Source of the DNA: Calothrix sp. PCC 7716
GTDB lineage: Bacteria > Cyanobacteriota > Cyanobacteriia > Cyanobacteriales > Nostocaceae
Direction: 5' to 3'
NCBI RefSeq assembly: GCF_019977735.1
Contig: NZ_AP025018.1
Span: forward strand, 4,902,580 to 4,966,579
Length of the DNA stretch: 64,000 nt
Shown: positions 24,701 to 33,365 of the stretch, one piece after another
How positions within the stretch are numbered: position 1 is the stretch's first letter
Layout of the letters: each line of letters starts with the position of its first letter
Position numbers and translations under genes: made by a program
Notes under the pieces: generated by a model
What the model saw: the letters and a program-made list of their open reading frames with translations, nothing else
Databases searched by the model: none
What the model was told of the DNA's origin: nothing

Positions 24701-27700
24701 ACTTTAGCGCTGATAGTGGTAGAGGTATGGAAGTGTTCCGCCTAAATAGTAGTGGAGGTATTTCTCCTGTTAATACGATAAGCCCTGCGACTGAGGGTGT
24801 TTCTAACCCATCAAATTTAGTCAGTTTAGGCGATTCACTTTTCTTCAGTGGATTTCAAAAAGCTGCCGGAAGAGAATTATGGCGAGTTGATAGTGCTGGA
24901 AACTTGGGATTTGCACGAAATATTCGCAACAACGGTAGCTCCGAACTATCGAATTTTGTAAATATCAACGGTACTGTTTACTTTGCTGCTGATGATGGTA
25001 CTTACGGCAGAGAATTATGGCGATTAGATGCTGATGGTAACTCAGCAATGGTTGGGGATATTCGCAGCAGTAATGGTTTTGGTTCTAATCCATCCAACTT
25101 TATCGATGTTAACGGCGTAGTGTATTTTACTGCTGATGATGGTAATAGTGGTACAGAATTATGGCGAATTAGTGGACCAGGTGCAACACCATCTCTAGTT
25201 AGGAACATAAACATTTCATCAGGTAGTAATTTTGGTATTGGTTCCAATCCATCGAACTTGACTAACGTTAACGGTACACTTTACTTTACTGCTGATGATG
25301 GTATTGGTGGTAGAGAATTATGGCGACTAGATAGCATGGGCAGCCCTATTTTGGTTCGCGATATTAATACTTTGACCAGAACTGGTTCTAACCCATCAAA
25401 TTTAACCAATGTTAATGGCATACTTTATTTCAGCGCTAATAATGGAAGTAATGGCACAGAATTATGGCGACTCGATGCTACTGGAAATCCGGTCATGGTT
25501 CGCGATCTAAATAGTCGTCCCGCCTTTGGTTCTAATCCATCGCAGTTGACAATTGTTAATGGAGTACTTTACTTTACAGCTGATGTAGGTGTTGGCGATA
25601 GAGAGTTATGGCGGATAGATAATACAGGTAATGCAGTTTTAGTTCGTGACATTAATACTGGTTACAACATTAATCTTAATTCCGGAATTGGTTCTGACCC
25701 TTCGCAATTAACAAATGTCAATGGTGTACTTTATTTCACCGCCAATGATGGTGCCAGTGGTGGTAGAGAACTATGGCGAATTGATTCGATGGGTAATGCT
25801 GTTTTAGTACGTGATATTAATACTCGCACACCTGGCGCCAGTTCAAACCCATCACAGTTAACTAATATCAATGGTGTACTTTACTTTACTGCTGATGATG
25901 GTTTAAGCGGTACAGAATTATGGCGAATTGATGGAACAGGAAATCCAGTTCGAGTTCGTGATATTAATACTTCTGCTGGAATTGGTTCTAATCCATCAAA
26001 TTTAACCAACGTTAACGGCATACTTTACTTTACTGCGAATGATGGCGTAACTGGTAGAGAATTATGGCGAATTGATTCAATGGGCAATGCAGTTCCTGTT
26101 TTCGACATTAATACGTCTCGTCCAGGTGCTAGCTCTAATCCATCAAATCTCACTGTCGTTAATAATATCCTGTATTTTGTCGCTGAAGATTTTGGTGGAA
26201 ATAGAGAACTATGGCGAATAGACCCGAATGGGGCGCCATCAGTTCCACCAGTTAGGTTAGAGATTCAACTGGGTAGTTTGGGTTCTCATCCATCGCAACT
26301 AACAAACTTTAACGGTATGCTGTATTTTACGGCAGAAAATAGTATTGGTAATACCGAATTATGGAGAATCAATAGGTCAGGAACTTTAGAGTTAGTACGA
26401 GATATTCGTTCAGGAACTGCTGGTTCCAACCCATCCAATCTATTTAGTACCAACGGCGCCTTGTACTTCACAGCTAATGACGGTACAAATGGTACAGAGC
26501 TTTGGAGAATTGATAACCTCGCTCCAAGCCTTAGTACTGTAACTAAGTCAGGAAATGAAGATTCAGTAATTTCTTTTACAGCAGCAGATTTTACTAGTAG
26601 GTTTAACGACCCAGAAGGTAATCCTTTAACCCAAATTAGAATTGCATCACTACCTACTAATGGTACATTAAGACTTGGTACTAACAATGTTATTGCTGGT
26701 CAAGAAATACTAGTTGCTGATATTGGTTTTTTAACATTTACTCCAAACCCAAATTTCAACGGCAGTGTTAGCTTCTCTTGGAATGGTTTTGATGGTAGTA
26801 GATACTCTATAGGCAACGCGCCTGTATCCATTTCTATAAGTCCAGTTAATGACCTTCCTACTGTTACTAGTGTTTCAAAATCAGGTGATGAAGATAGAGT
26901 AATTAAATTTACAGTATCTGACTTTGACAGTAAATTTACTGATATCGATGGTAATACTCTAAATAAGATTAGAATTACCTCGCTGCCTAACAATGGTAAA
27001 TTAATGTTAGGCACCACCGATGTAACTCTGAGCCAAGAAATTGCTACTGCGGATATTGCTAACTTAACATTTATACCAAATGCGAACTTTAGCGGTACTG
27101 TTAGCTTTGGTTGGAATGGATTCGATGGTACTGCATATGCAACAGCTAGTTCGACTGTTACTATTACAGTTAATCCAACTCCAGAATGGCAAATTGTTGC
27201 AGTTGAAGATTTTACAGGTGATGGAAAGCAAGATATTGTTCAACGTGATGAAAATGGTAACTATAGGTTATGGCGCCTAAATAATAATGTTGGCGAAATC
27301 GTTGCCTTACCAACAATTAGCTCAGAATGGCAAATAGCTGGTATTGCAGACTTTAACCGTGATAATGCCAAGGATATCTTATGGCACAACTCGACAACTG
27401 GTCAAAACCGGATTTGGCAAATGGGTATAAATGGCGCCTCTGAAATTAATATCCTAGGTGTTACCCCTGGTAATGGGCTAAAAATTGAATATGTAGGAGA
27501 TTTTGATGGTGATGGTGATGCCGATATTCTTTGGAAAGATGCTTTAGGTTTCATTACACTTTGGGAGATGAACAACATAACTCCTGTTCGTGGTATTGGT
27601 TTACCAGGTGTCGGTGATACCAACATCAAAATAGAGAAAATAGCTGACTTTGATGGTGATGAAGACCTTGATATCCTATGGCGCGATTATGCGACTGGGT

Positions 27701-28212
27701 ATATAACGATGTGGGAGATGAATGGATTAGAATATGTCCGAGGTATTAATTTGCCTGGTTTTATCGACCCAAACCTCAAACTCGAAGCAGTTGCTAACTT
27801 TGATGGTGATGGTGATTTAGATATTATTTGGCGTGATTATAGTAGCGGACGTTTAACACTGTGGGAAATGAATGGGTTGCAATACAACCAATCAGTGGGG
27901 ATGCGAGGTATGGATGATGTAAATGCCAAACTTGAAGCAGTTGCAGATTTTGATGGTGATGGCAAGCTTGATATTCTTTGGAATGATACTACCAATGCCT
28001 GGCACACAGTTTGGAAGATGGACGGTATTAATGTTGTTCAGGGTATTGGTTTACCGGGAGTTGGGGATACTGCTTTAAAGATGAGGGTTGTTGGAGACTT
28101 TGATGGTGATGGCAAGATTGATATTCTTTTTAATGACCCAACTACAAGTGTTACAAAACTTTGGTTTATGGATGGCACTAACTACGGTAGTGAAATCTTA
28201 CTACCTAGTTAA
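21754..28212 (+). CDS. Giant DUF4347 / ELWR-repeat / FG-GAP surface protein
   Basis: 2,152 residues, no signal peptide. Residues about 35-205 are DUF4347, with LHIISHGSTGS and ILLYGCNVA. Then come about 28 repeats of roughly 50 residues, each like NVNGTLYFTADDG..GTELWRLD (ELWxxDGT-type propeller repeats), to about residue 1590. Two cadherin/Ig-like domains follow (SGNEDSVISFTAADF; SGDEDRVIKFTVSDF). The last 340 residues are FG-GAP/VCBS units with Ca-binding DFDGDGDADILW loops. The C-terminal module is nearly the same as in the next protein. Probably a secreted or surface adhesin-like protein; the export route is not visible. The repeat DNA is AT-rich and carries many GGCGCC sites. Confidence 0.9.
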   Translation: MNTTGLPPQDKNLNAGVNLQTSLAPTPLEAPQYTASSSSLAFIDIGVSQINSLIAGMAPGTEVHILKSGEDAITQITETLLNRQGISNLHIISHGSTGSLDFAANSLNAYNIRSYTDKLESWGNALTENADILLYGCNVAENALGKAFVEIMRQVTGADVAASDNLTGSASKGGNWILEYKAGSIETSEVITQKGTAHYEDTLMTPFLVANLNPRTATSTGPMSNAGSNPANLTNINNILFFTADDGIGGTELWRVDPGSTNPMLVRDLNTNPGLGSNPSNLTNVNNILFFTADDGMGGAALWRLDPLSGGMPSRLQIGTTTTLVGYNPSNLININGTLYFTADDGNGTELWRISTSTTTAPVKFDINTRPGVGSNPSNLVNVNNVLYFTADDGIAGTELWRLDTLNNPNPTRVTEVRIGEASSNPANLTNISGILYFTADNGNSGTELWRLDSTGNPVLLDINTRAGAGSNSANLTNVNGILYFTADDGYGVSDLMQIDASGKAIVVQPVNTTSFPDNPANLTNVNGTLYFTATTNNAGTELWRLDSSGRSVQVQDIASGNAGSNPSNLININGTLYFSTNDGRIWFVPPPSPTSPNSVSSPVAINTPIPNRPVFNSSPLNFTSAGGNLYFTYDEGNIGTELWRIALNANGTPISTSSSISLVRDIRTTGNVSSNPSNITNVNGTIYFTADDGIRGTKLWQLDANGNAVPVIENSSTGPGTSNTIFNPSNLTNVSGTLYFTANEGMSGNELWRLEPGGSPVRVADIRPGQGGSNPSNLTNLNGMLFFTANDGMYGSDLWVIDKPNGTPVRVSLGSSQGVPNTSNLITVGNSLFFTANDGMNGTELWRLTPGSGTTVGSPILINIRNRDAGSSNPSNLTDVNGILFFTSDDGNGGRELWWINSGSNIPNAVNIRLGAAGSNPSNLTNINGRLYFSADDGINGTEIWFVDTVSGNPGTPTRVEVRPGAASSNPGNFTNVNGTLYFSADSGRGMEVFRLNSSGGISPVNTISPATEGVSNPSNLVSLGDSLFFSGFQKAAGRELWRVDSAGNLGFARNIRNNGSSELSNFVNINGTVYFAADDGTYGRELWRLDADGNSAMVGDIRSSNGFGSNPSNFIDVNGVVYFTADDGNSGTELWRISGPGATPSLVRNINISSGSNFGIGSNPSNLTNVNGTLYFTADDGIGGRELWRLDSMGSPILVRDINTLTRTGSNPSNLTNVNGILYFSANNGSNGTELWRLDATGNPVMVRDLNSRPAFGSNPSQLTIVNGVLYFTADVGVGDRELWRIDNTGNAVLVRDINTGYNINLNSGIGSDPSQLTNVNGVLYFTANDGASGGRELWRIDSMGNAVLVRDINTRTPGASSNPSQLTNINGVLYFTADDGLSGTELWRIDGTGNPVRVRDINTSAGIGSNPSNLTNVNGILYFTANDGVTGRELWRIDSMGNAVPVFDINTSRPGASSNPSNLTVVNNILYFVAEDFGGNRELWRIDPNGAPSVPPVRLEIQLGSLGSHPSQLTNFNGMLYFTAENSIGNTELWRINRSGTLELVRDIRSGTAGSNPSNLFSTNGALYFTANDGTNGTELWRIDNLAPSLSTVTKSGNEDSVISFTAADFTSRFNDPEGNPLTQIRIASLPTNGTLRLGTNNVIAGQEILVADIGFLTFTPNPNFNGSVSFSWNGFDGSRYSIGNAPVSISISPVNDLPTVTSVSKSGDEDRVIKFTVSDFDSKFTDIDGNTLNKIRITSLPNNGKLMLGTTDVTLSQEIATADIANLTFIPNANFSGTVSFGWNGFDGTAYATASSTVTITVNPTPEWQIVAVEDFTGDGKQDIVQRDENGNYRLWRLNNNVGEIVALPTISSEWQIAGIADFNRDNAKDILWHNSTTGQNRIWQMGINGASEINILGVTPGNGLKIEYVGDFDGDGDADILWKDALGFITLWEMNNITPVRGIGLPGVGDTNIKIEKIADFDGDEDLDILWRDYATGYITMWEMNGLEYVRGINLPGFIDPNLKLEAVANFDGDGDLDIIWRDYSSGRLTLWEMNGLQYNQSVGMRGMDDVNAKLEAVADFDGDGKLDILWNDTTNAWHTVWKMDGINVVQGIGLPGVGDTALKMRVVGDFDGDGKIDILFNDPTTSVTKLWFMDGTNYGSEILLPS

Positions 28213-28228
28213 TTAATTGCCTTAATTG

Positions 28229-28279
28229 GTTCGTAGTGAGCGATTTGTCGTATCCTAAAGCCCAGTCCTTACTACGAAC
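28229..28279. repeat. Inverted repeat after the giant gene
   Basis: GTTCGTAGT (28229-28237) pairs with ACTACGAAC (28271-28279) around a 33-base loop. It lies 17 bases after the stop, so it may act as a terminator. It also resembles short repeats scattered in Nostoc-type genomes. Confidence 0.5.
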
Positions 28280-28456
28280 TTTTCAAGTAACATATCGACA
28301 ACAGAGAAAGATTTAACTAATTATAAGTATTTTTACTGTCTTAAATTGTGTCTATTTGATATACAACCATAATATAAACCACAGTACCAAAACAGCAAGT
28401 TTGTTAAAGTTTGTATTTTTGAGCTACTTTTACCTAAAATTCAATAATTTATTTTT

Positions 28457-31400
28457 ATGCAACCTAACGTCTCAGTTAATCAAACAGTTTTTCAATCCTT
28501 CGATAAAACCTTAAATACTGGAGTCAGTTCAGAATTATTAGTGGCGCCAGTTTCTTCTCTGAAAGCACCAATACATACAGGAGCTTCATCTTCGTTAGTA
28601 TTTATAGATACAAGTGTTCTTGATTATCAAAGTTTAGTTCAAGGTGTTAAAGCTGGAACAGAGGTACATATTCTCGAATCTGGTAAAAATGCGATTACTC
28701 AGATAACCGAGACTTTACTAGGGCGCCAAGGTCTATCTAGTCTGCATATTATTACTCATGGTAGTGTCGGCAGCTTAGACTTTGCTTCTAATTCGCTCAA
28801 TAAAGATAACATAAGTAGTTATACTAACAATTTACAAGTATGGGGTAGCTCTTTAACTGCGAATGCGGATATATTTTTATACGGCTGTAATATTGCTACG
28901 GGCGAAGCGGGAGTTAACTTTGTTCAAAAGTTGAGTGAAATTACACGCGCCGATGTTGTTGCATCTAATGATTTAACAGGTAGCAGCAGCAAAGGTGGTA
29001 ACTGGGTATTAGAAACTGCTACAGGTTTAATTGAATCATCTTCTGCGCTGCGATTAGAAGCAATCACAGATTATAATTCTGTGCTAAATAGCCCTGTTGC
29101 TATTATCAATGAATTTTCTCAAGGTAGCAGTGGTGCGAGAGAATGGGTTGAGATTTTGGTTGTTCAAGATAATTTAAATTTACAAAATTATCGCTTAGTT
29201 GATGGAGATGGTACTAATAGACTTGATATACAGTTAACTGGTCTTGGCTTTAATGGACTGAAAGCAGGGACTTTAATAATACTTTACAACGGTGGTGATG
29301 TTGATAGCACTATCACTCCTGACTTAAACTATGACCCAGCAAAGGGTGATTATTCTCTACAAATCTCGTCTTTGAATAATACTGGGAATTTCGCAATTAA
29401 TCGTACTACTGGTTGGAGTAATGCGACTGAAGCTTTTACAAATAGTAGTGCTACTGATATTCCTAGATTGCTAGATGCAACAGGAAATGAGGTTTATAGA
29501 TTTCCCAAGGCTTCAACTCCAGCAGGGCTTGTTGTAACGTCGCTCATACCACCCAGAGCTTTACCGGGACGTGCAACAGCTTTTATTGGTGATACCGCAA
29601 TAGGAGCAACACAAGCAGGAAATTGGTCTGTTGATTATTACTCTGCTGCTGGAAATCCTGGTTTAGCAAATGGTGATAAAAATACTACTTGGATAAATTC
29701 ACTGCGTGGTAATGTTTCTCCCACCTTTAATAACTCTACAAATTTAACGCTTCCGAGTATTAATGAAGATGCATCCTTAACAGATAACCAAGGAGTTTTC
29801 ATTTCTGACTTAATTAAAGGTGAAATTTCAGACATTGATAATAATATTCAAGGTATTGCTGTAACTGATGTTACTGGAAGTGGGAATTGGCAATATTCGT
29901 TTAATGGTGGTAGTAACTGGAGTAATTTTGGTCAAGTCTCAAATACTTCTGCTACTGTACTAACTGGTTTAGTATCTCTTTACAATGGTGGAGCAAATAC
30001 TACACCGGGAAACCAAGGCTGGCTGCAATATGGAGCATCACCACCAATTTCGCAAGTAGGTATGGCTGTTGGTGGAACTCAAACTGTTAATACTGGCGCC
30101 ACTAATTTAGTTAGTACAGAATCTGGTTCAGCAGGTTACAGTAATTACAGTGGTGGATTTGCTAGCTTGCTTAACCCAGCATTTCCAATTTTAGACCGTA
30201 ATCAAGGCTTTACCCTCAGCTTTGATGTCAAAATTAACAGCGAAGCTCATAGTGACAATACTAGAGCCGGGTTTAGTGTTATTTTAGTTACCAGCGATAA
30301 AACTAAAGCAATTGAGCTTGGTTTCTGGCAAGACAAAATTTTTGCACAAAATACAACTTTTACAGGCAGTACGGAGAGTGTCACCCACACGACTACAGCG
30401 CTCACTCGTTATGATTTGAAAGTCCAAGGTGATACATACCAGTTGTTTGCAGCAGGTGGAACAAAAGCACTTTTTACAGGGTTGCTGCGTGACTATACTC
30501 CATTCGACCATACTACAGCAGGGCCATTTAGTACCCCTTTACCGTATGACCCTTACGAACAAACTAATTTTGTTTTCTTAGGTGACAATACTAGCAGAGC
30601 ATCAGCGAATATAAATTTGGCACGAGTGGAACTCATAACCAATACTAAAATTCGTTTTGCTCCCAATGCAAATTATCATGGCGAAGCAGTAATTGAGTTC
30701 CGTGCGTGGGATGGAACTAATAGCGCTGCAACTGGAAGTTTAGGAGTAAATACTACTACTTCTGCGTTCAGTAGCGCTTCCAAGATAGCTAACCTGACAG
30801 TCAACTCAATTCCAGAATGGCAAATTGTTGCAGTTGAAGATTTTACAGGTGATGGCAAACAAGATATTGTTCAACGTGACGAAACAGGTAATTATAGATT
30901 ATGGCGCCTAAATAATAACATTGGTGAAACTGTTGCCTTACCAACAATAAGTTCAGAATGGCAAATCGCTGGTATTGCGGACTTCAACCGTGATGATGCC
31001 AAAGATATCTTATGGCACAACTCGACAACAGGTCAAAACCGAATTTGGCAAATGGGTATAAATGGCGCCTCGGAAATTAATATTCTTGGTGTTAGCCCTG
31101 GCAACGGACTTAAAGTTGAACATGTTGGAGATTTTGACGGTGATGGTGATGCGGATATTCTTTGGAAAGATGCTTCGGGTTTCATTACACTTTGGGAAAT
31201 GAACAACATAACTCCTGTTCGTGGTATTGGTTTACCAGGCGTTAGTGATATTAATACAAAAATAGAGAAAATAGCTGACTTTAACCGTGATGGAGACCTT
31301 GATATCCTATGGCGCGATTATGCAACTGGGTATATAACGATGTGGGAAATGAATAAATTAGAATATGTCCGAGGTATTAATTTGCCTGGTTTTATCAACC

Positions 31401-31837
31401 CAAACCTAAAACTTGAAGCAGTAGCTAACTTTGATGGTGATGGTGATTTAGATATTATTTGGCGCGATTATAGTACCGGACGTTTAACGTTGTGGGAAAT
31501 GAATGGACTGCAATACAACCAATCAGTGGGGATGCGGGGTATGGATGATGTAAATACCAAACTAGAAGCAGTTGCAGACTTTGATGGTGACAGTAAGCTT
31601 GATATTCTCTGGAATGATACCGTCAATGGCTGGAACACAGTTTGGAAGATGAACGGTATCAATGTTGTTCAGGGTATTGGTTTACCAGGAGTTGGGGATG
31701 CAGCGTTAAAGATGAGGGCAGTTGGAGATTTTAATGGTGATGGTAAGAATGATATTGTCCTCAATAACTCAACCATAAGTGTCACAAAGCTTTGGTTTAT
31801 GGATGGCACTAACTACAGTGGTGAAATTTTAGTATAG
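28457..31837 (+). CDS. DUF4347 / FG-GAP surface protein, paralogue
   Basis: 1,126 residues. N-terminal DUF4347 (about 45-200; LHIITHGSVGS and IFLYGCNIA) as in the gene before. A middle region (about 215-420) starting AIINEFSQGSSGAREWVEI looks like a lamin-tail-type domain. Next is a beta-rich part with an LVSTESGSAGYSN-type segment that may be a lectin-like domain. The last 340 residues are FG-GAP/VCBS repeats nearly the same as those of the upstream giant, also at DNA level. It has no ELWR repeats. Likely a surface or secreted protein of the same system. A terminator follows. Confidence 0.88.
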   Translation: MQPNVSVNQTVFQSFDKTLNTGVSSELLVAPVSSLKAPIHTGASSSLVFIDTSVLDYQSLVQGVKAGTEVHILESGKNAITQITETLLGRQGLSSLHIITHGSVGSLDFASNSLNKDNISSYTNNLQVWGSSLTANADIFLYGCNIATGEAGVNFVQKLSEITRADVVASNDLTGSSSKGGNWVLETATGLIESSSALRLEAITDYNSVLNSPVAIINEFSQGSSGAREWVEILVVQDNLNLQNYRLVDGDGTNRLDIQLTGLGFNGLKAGTLIILYNGGDVDSTITPDLNYDPAKGDYSLQISSLNNTGNFAINRTTGWSNATEAFTNSSATDIPRLLDATGNEVYRFPKASTPAGLVVTSLIPPRALPGRATAFIGDTAIGATQAGNWSVDYYSAAGNPGLANGDKNTTWINSLRGNVSPTFNNSTNLTLPSINEDASLTDNQGVFISDLIKGEISDIDNNIQGIAVTDVTGSGNWQYSFNGGSNWSNFGQVSNTSATVLTGLVSLYNGGANTTPGNQGWLQYGASPPISQVGMAVGGTQTVNTGATNLVSTESGSAGYSNYSGGFASLLNPAFPILDRNQGFTLSFDVKINSEAHSDNTRAGFSVILVTSDKTKAIELGFWQDKIFAQNTTFTGSTESVTHTTTALTRYDLKVQGDTYQLFAAGGTKALFTGLLRDYTPFDHTTAGPFSTPLPYDPYEQTNFVFLGDNTSRASANINLARVELITNTKIRFAPNANYHGEAVIEFRAWDGTNSAATGSLGVNTTTSAFSSASKIANLTVNSIPEWQIVAVEDFTGDGKQDIVQRDETGNYRLWRLNNNIGETVALPTISSEWQIAGIADFNRDDAKDILWHNSTTGQNRIWQMGINGASEINILGVSPGNGLKVEHVGDFDGDGDADILWKDASGFITLWEMNNITPVRGIGLPGVSDINTKIEKIADFNRDGDLDILWRDYATGYITMWEMNKLEYVRGINLPGFINPNLKLEAVANFDGDGDLDIIWRDYSTGRLTLWEMNGLQYNQSVGMRGMDDVNTKLEAVADFDGDSKLDILWNDTVNGWNTVWKMNGINVVQGIGLPGVGDAALKMRAVGDFNGDGKNDIVLNNSTISVTKLWFMDGTNYSGEILV

Positions 31838-31871
31838 AATGTATAAAATTTATCATTCATAAGCTATTTTT

Positions 31872-31898
31872 AAGGCAGGCTATCTAGTAGCCTGTCTT
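31872..31898 (+). terminator. Terminator after the second DUF4347 gene
   Basis: Arms AAGGCAGGCTA and TAGCCTGTCTT (one mismatch) with a five-base TCTAG loop, followed by TTAATGTT. It begins 35 bases after the stop codon. Confidence 0.7.
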
Positions 31899-31911
31899 TA
31901 ATGTTAGGGTA

Positions 31912-32231
31912 AGCCAAAAAATGGATGATCCTGTGGTGTCATGCTGAGGAACGAAGCATCTTAAGGTGGCGACTTATACTAAAAACGGGTAATATTTAAA
32001 CTTTGTTATGCTTCACTACACTACGTTCCGTTCAGCATCTCAGAGATTCTTCTCTGCGAGAAAACTCCGTTTATGCTACGCGACTAATGACAGTTTTAAG
32101 CCGTTTTTAGTATAAACATAGTTTTTCCGCAAAGTCGCATCTGGGCGAGATTCTAGCCTGCGGCAAATGCTTCGCATTACACTGCGTTCAGAATAACCGA
32201 GGGGCATTTTTTTTCGTGGAGTTCTCTTAAA
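31912..32231 (-). repeat. MITE-like element A, interrupted by a nested element
   Basis: Read on the minus strand it begins AGAGAACTCCACGAAAAA, continues AATGCCCC and TCTGAACGCA, and ends CTCAGCATGACACCACAGG. This matches the element at 40102-40266 along its length, once an inserted 140-base segment (31975-32114) is removed. No coding capacity. Confidence 0.55.
31975..32114. mobile_element. 140-bp nested MITE with 14-bp terminal inverted repeats
   Basis: Perfect ends TATACTAAAAACGG (31975-31988) and CCGTTTTTAGTATA (32101-32114). It lies inside the larger repeat element A and has no open frame. The TA-flanked ends suggest a miniature inverted-repeat transposable element moved by an outside transposase. 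Confidence 0.65.
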
Positions 32232-32560
32232 AGCTTGTAGTAGTCTGTGCCATTAAGTTTGATGAGTTGTAGCTCAGGTGTCTCGCCGTAAGATTGCATA
32301 TAATTTTTTACCACAGAGGCACAGAGAGAGGATATCCCGAAGGGTAGGAAAATTTACCTGTGGAATACTTTCCTGCAGAACACTACGTGAACGTGAAAGC
32401 GTCTCTATTTAAGTAATTATACGTATACAAATATCTAATCTCTGTAAAATTAAGTATTTACTGGGAGTTATGCGATTAATTCGGTATGTTAGCTTACTGT
32501 ATAAATTCTTAGTAATTATCGTTAAGACATCATGTTTACTCTAATTTGCTAAATTTACAA
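32232..32560. other. Gap before the exopolysaccharide genes
   Basis: 329 bases upstream of the first exopolysaccharide gene. Nothing recognisable as a gene. It contains further degraded repeat-like text (ACAGAGGCACAGAGAGAG near 32315) and, near its end, AT-rich DNA that should hold the promoter of the rightward block. Confidence 0.4.
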
Positions 32561-33331
32561 ATGAATATTCCGATTTTAGTTGTATCGTGCGACGCATATC
32601 AAGATGTGTGGCATCCTTTCTTTCATCTATTCTTTAAACATTGGTCTGATTGTCCATATCCAGTCTATCTAGTCTCCAATACAGTTAAGTATCCTGACTC
32701 AAGGGTTACATCAATATTGGTTGGCGCCGATGTAGACTACAGCAGTAATTTAATCAAGGCACTCGAACAAATTCCTGACGAGTGGCTAATCTTTTGGGTA
32801 GATGATCGTCCTCCCGTAATTTCTGTAGATACACATCGTTTAAGTAAGCTTATTAAACTAGCTCAAGCAAAAGACGCAGGATATTTAAAATTAATTCCGT
32901 GTAATCCTCCCGCATTAGTCAAATCAGATGAGGAAATAGGAGAGATTCCTAAAGGTTCGCGTTACCGTGTATCGATGACAGTCGCGTTATGGAAGAAATC
33001 GACTTTACTCAAGATTTTACAATCGGGTGAAACTGCTTGGGACATTGAGAAACGAGGAGGAATTGAGCGAGCTAGCAAAATTGATGATAAATTTTATGCT
33101 TTACCAGTAGATACTTGTGTTCATCCTCCCTTACTCGATATACACTTAATTTCTAAAAGAGAACTGATTTGGCGAGGTTCAAAAATTTTAAAACAAGAAG
33201 GTTTGCTTGATTACCTACAGCATCGTCGTTCAACGTCATTCTGGCGTAATTTATACATCGAACTATATGAAGTAGTGTGGAACACCTATTATCAACTTCG
33301 CTGGCAATTAAAAAGATTTAACATGGAATAA
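32561..33331 (+). CDS. Glycosyltransferase-like protein of the exopolysaccharide cluster
   Basis: 256 residues from ATG 32561; a TTG five codons earlier is an unlikely start. It begins MNIPILVVSCDAYQDVWHPF, a beta-strand opening as in GT-A folds, and carries WLIFWVDDRPP near residue 78, where the DD pair could be the metal-binding site. No membrane segment. It resembles a family of small cyanobacterial polysaccharide proteins, but the donor and acceptor are unknown. First gene of the rightward block, 34 bases before a flippase gene. Confidence 0.6.
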   Translation: MNIPILVVSCDAYQDVWHPFFHLFFKHWSDCPYPVYLVSNTVKYPDSRVTSILVGADVDYSSNLIKALEQIPDEWLIFWVDDRPPVISVDTHRLSKLIKLAQAKDAGYLKLIPCNPPALVKSDEEIGEIPKGSRYRVSMTVALWKKSTLLKILQSGETAWDIEKRGGIERASKIDDKFYALPVDTCVHPPLLDIHLISKRELIWRGSKILKQEGLLDYLQHRRSTSFWRNLYIELYEVVWNTYYQLRWQLKRFNME

Positions 33332-33365
33332 AGCTCTACTTTAATAGTATCATAAAAATGTATCA

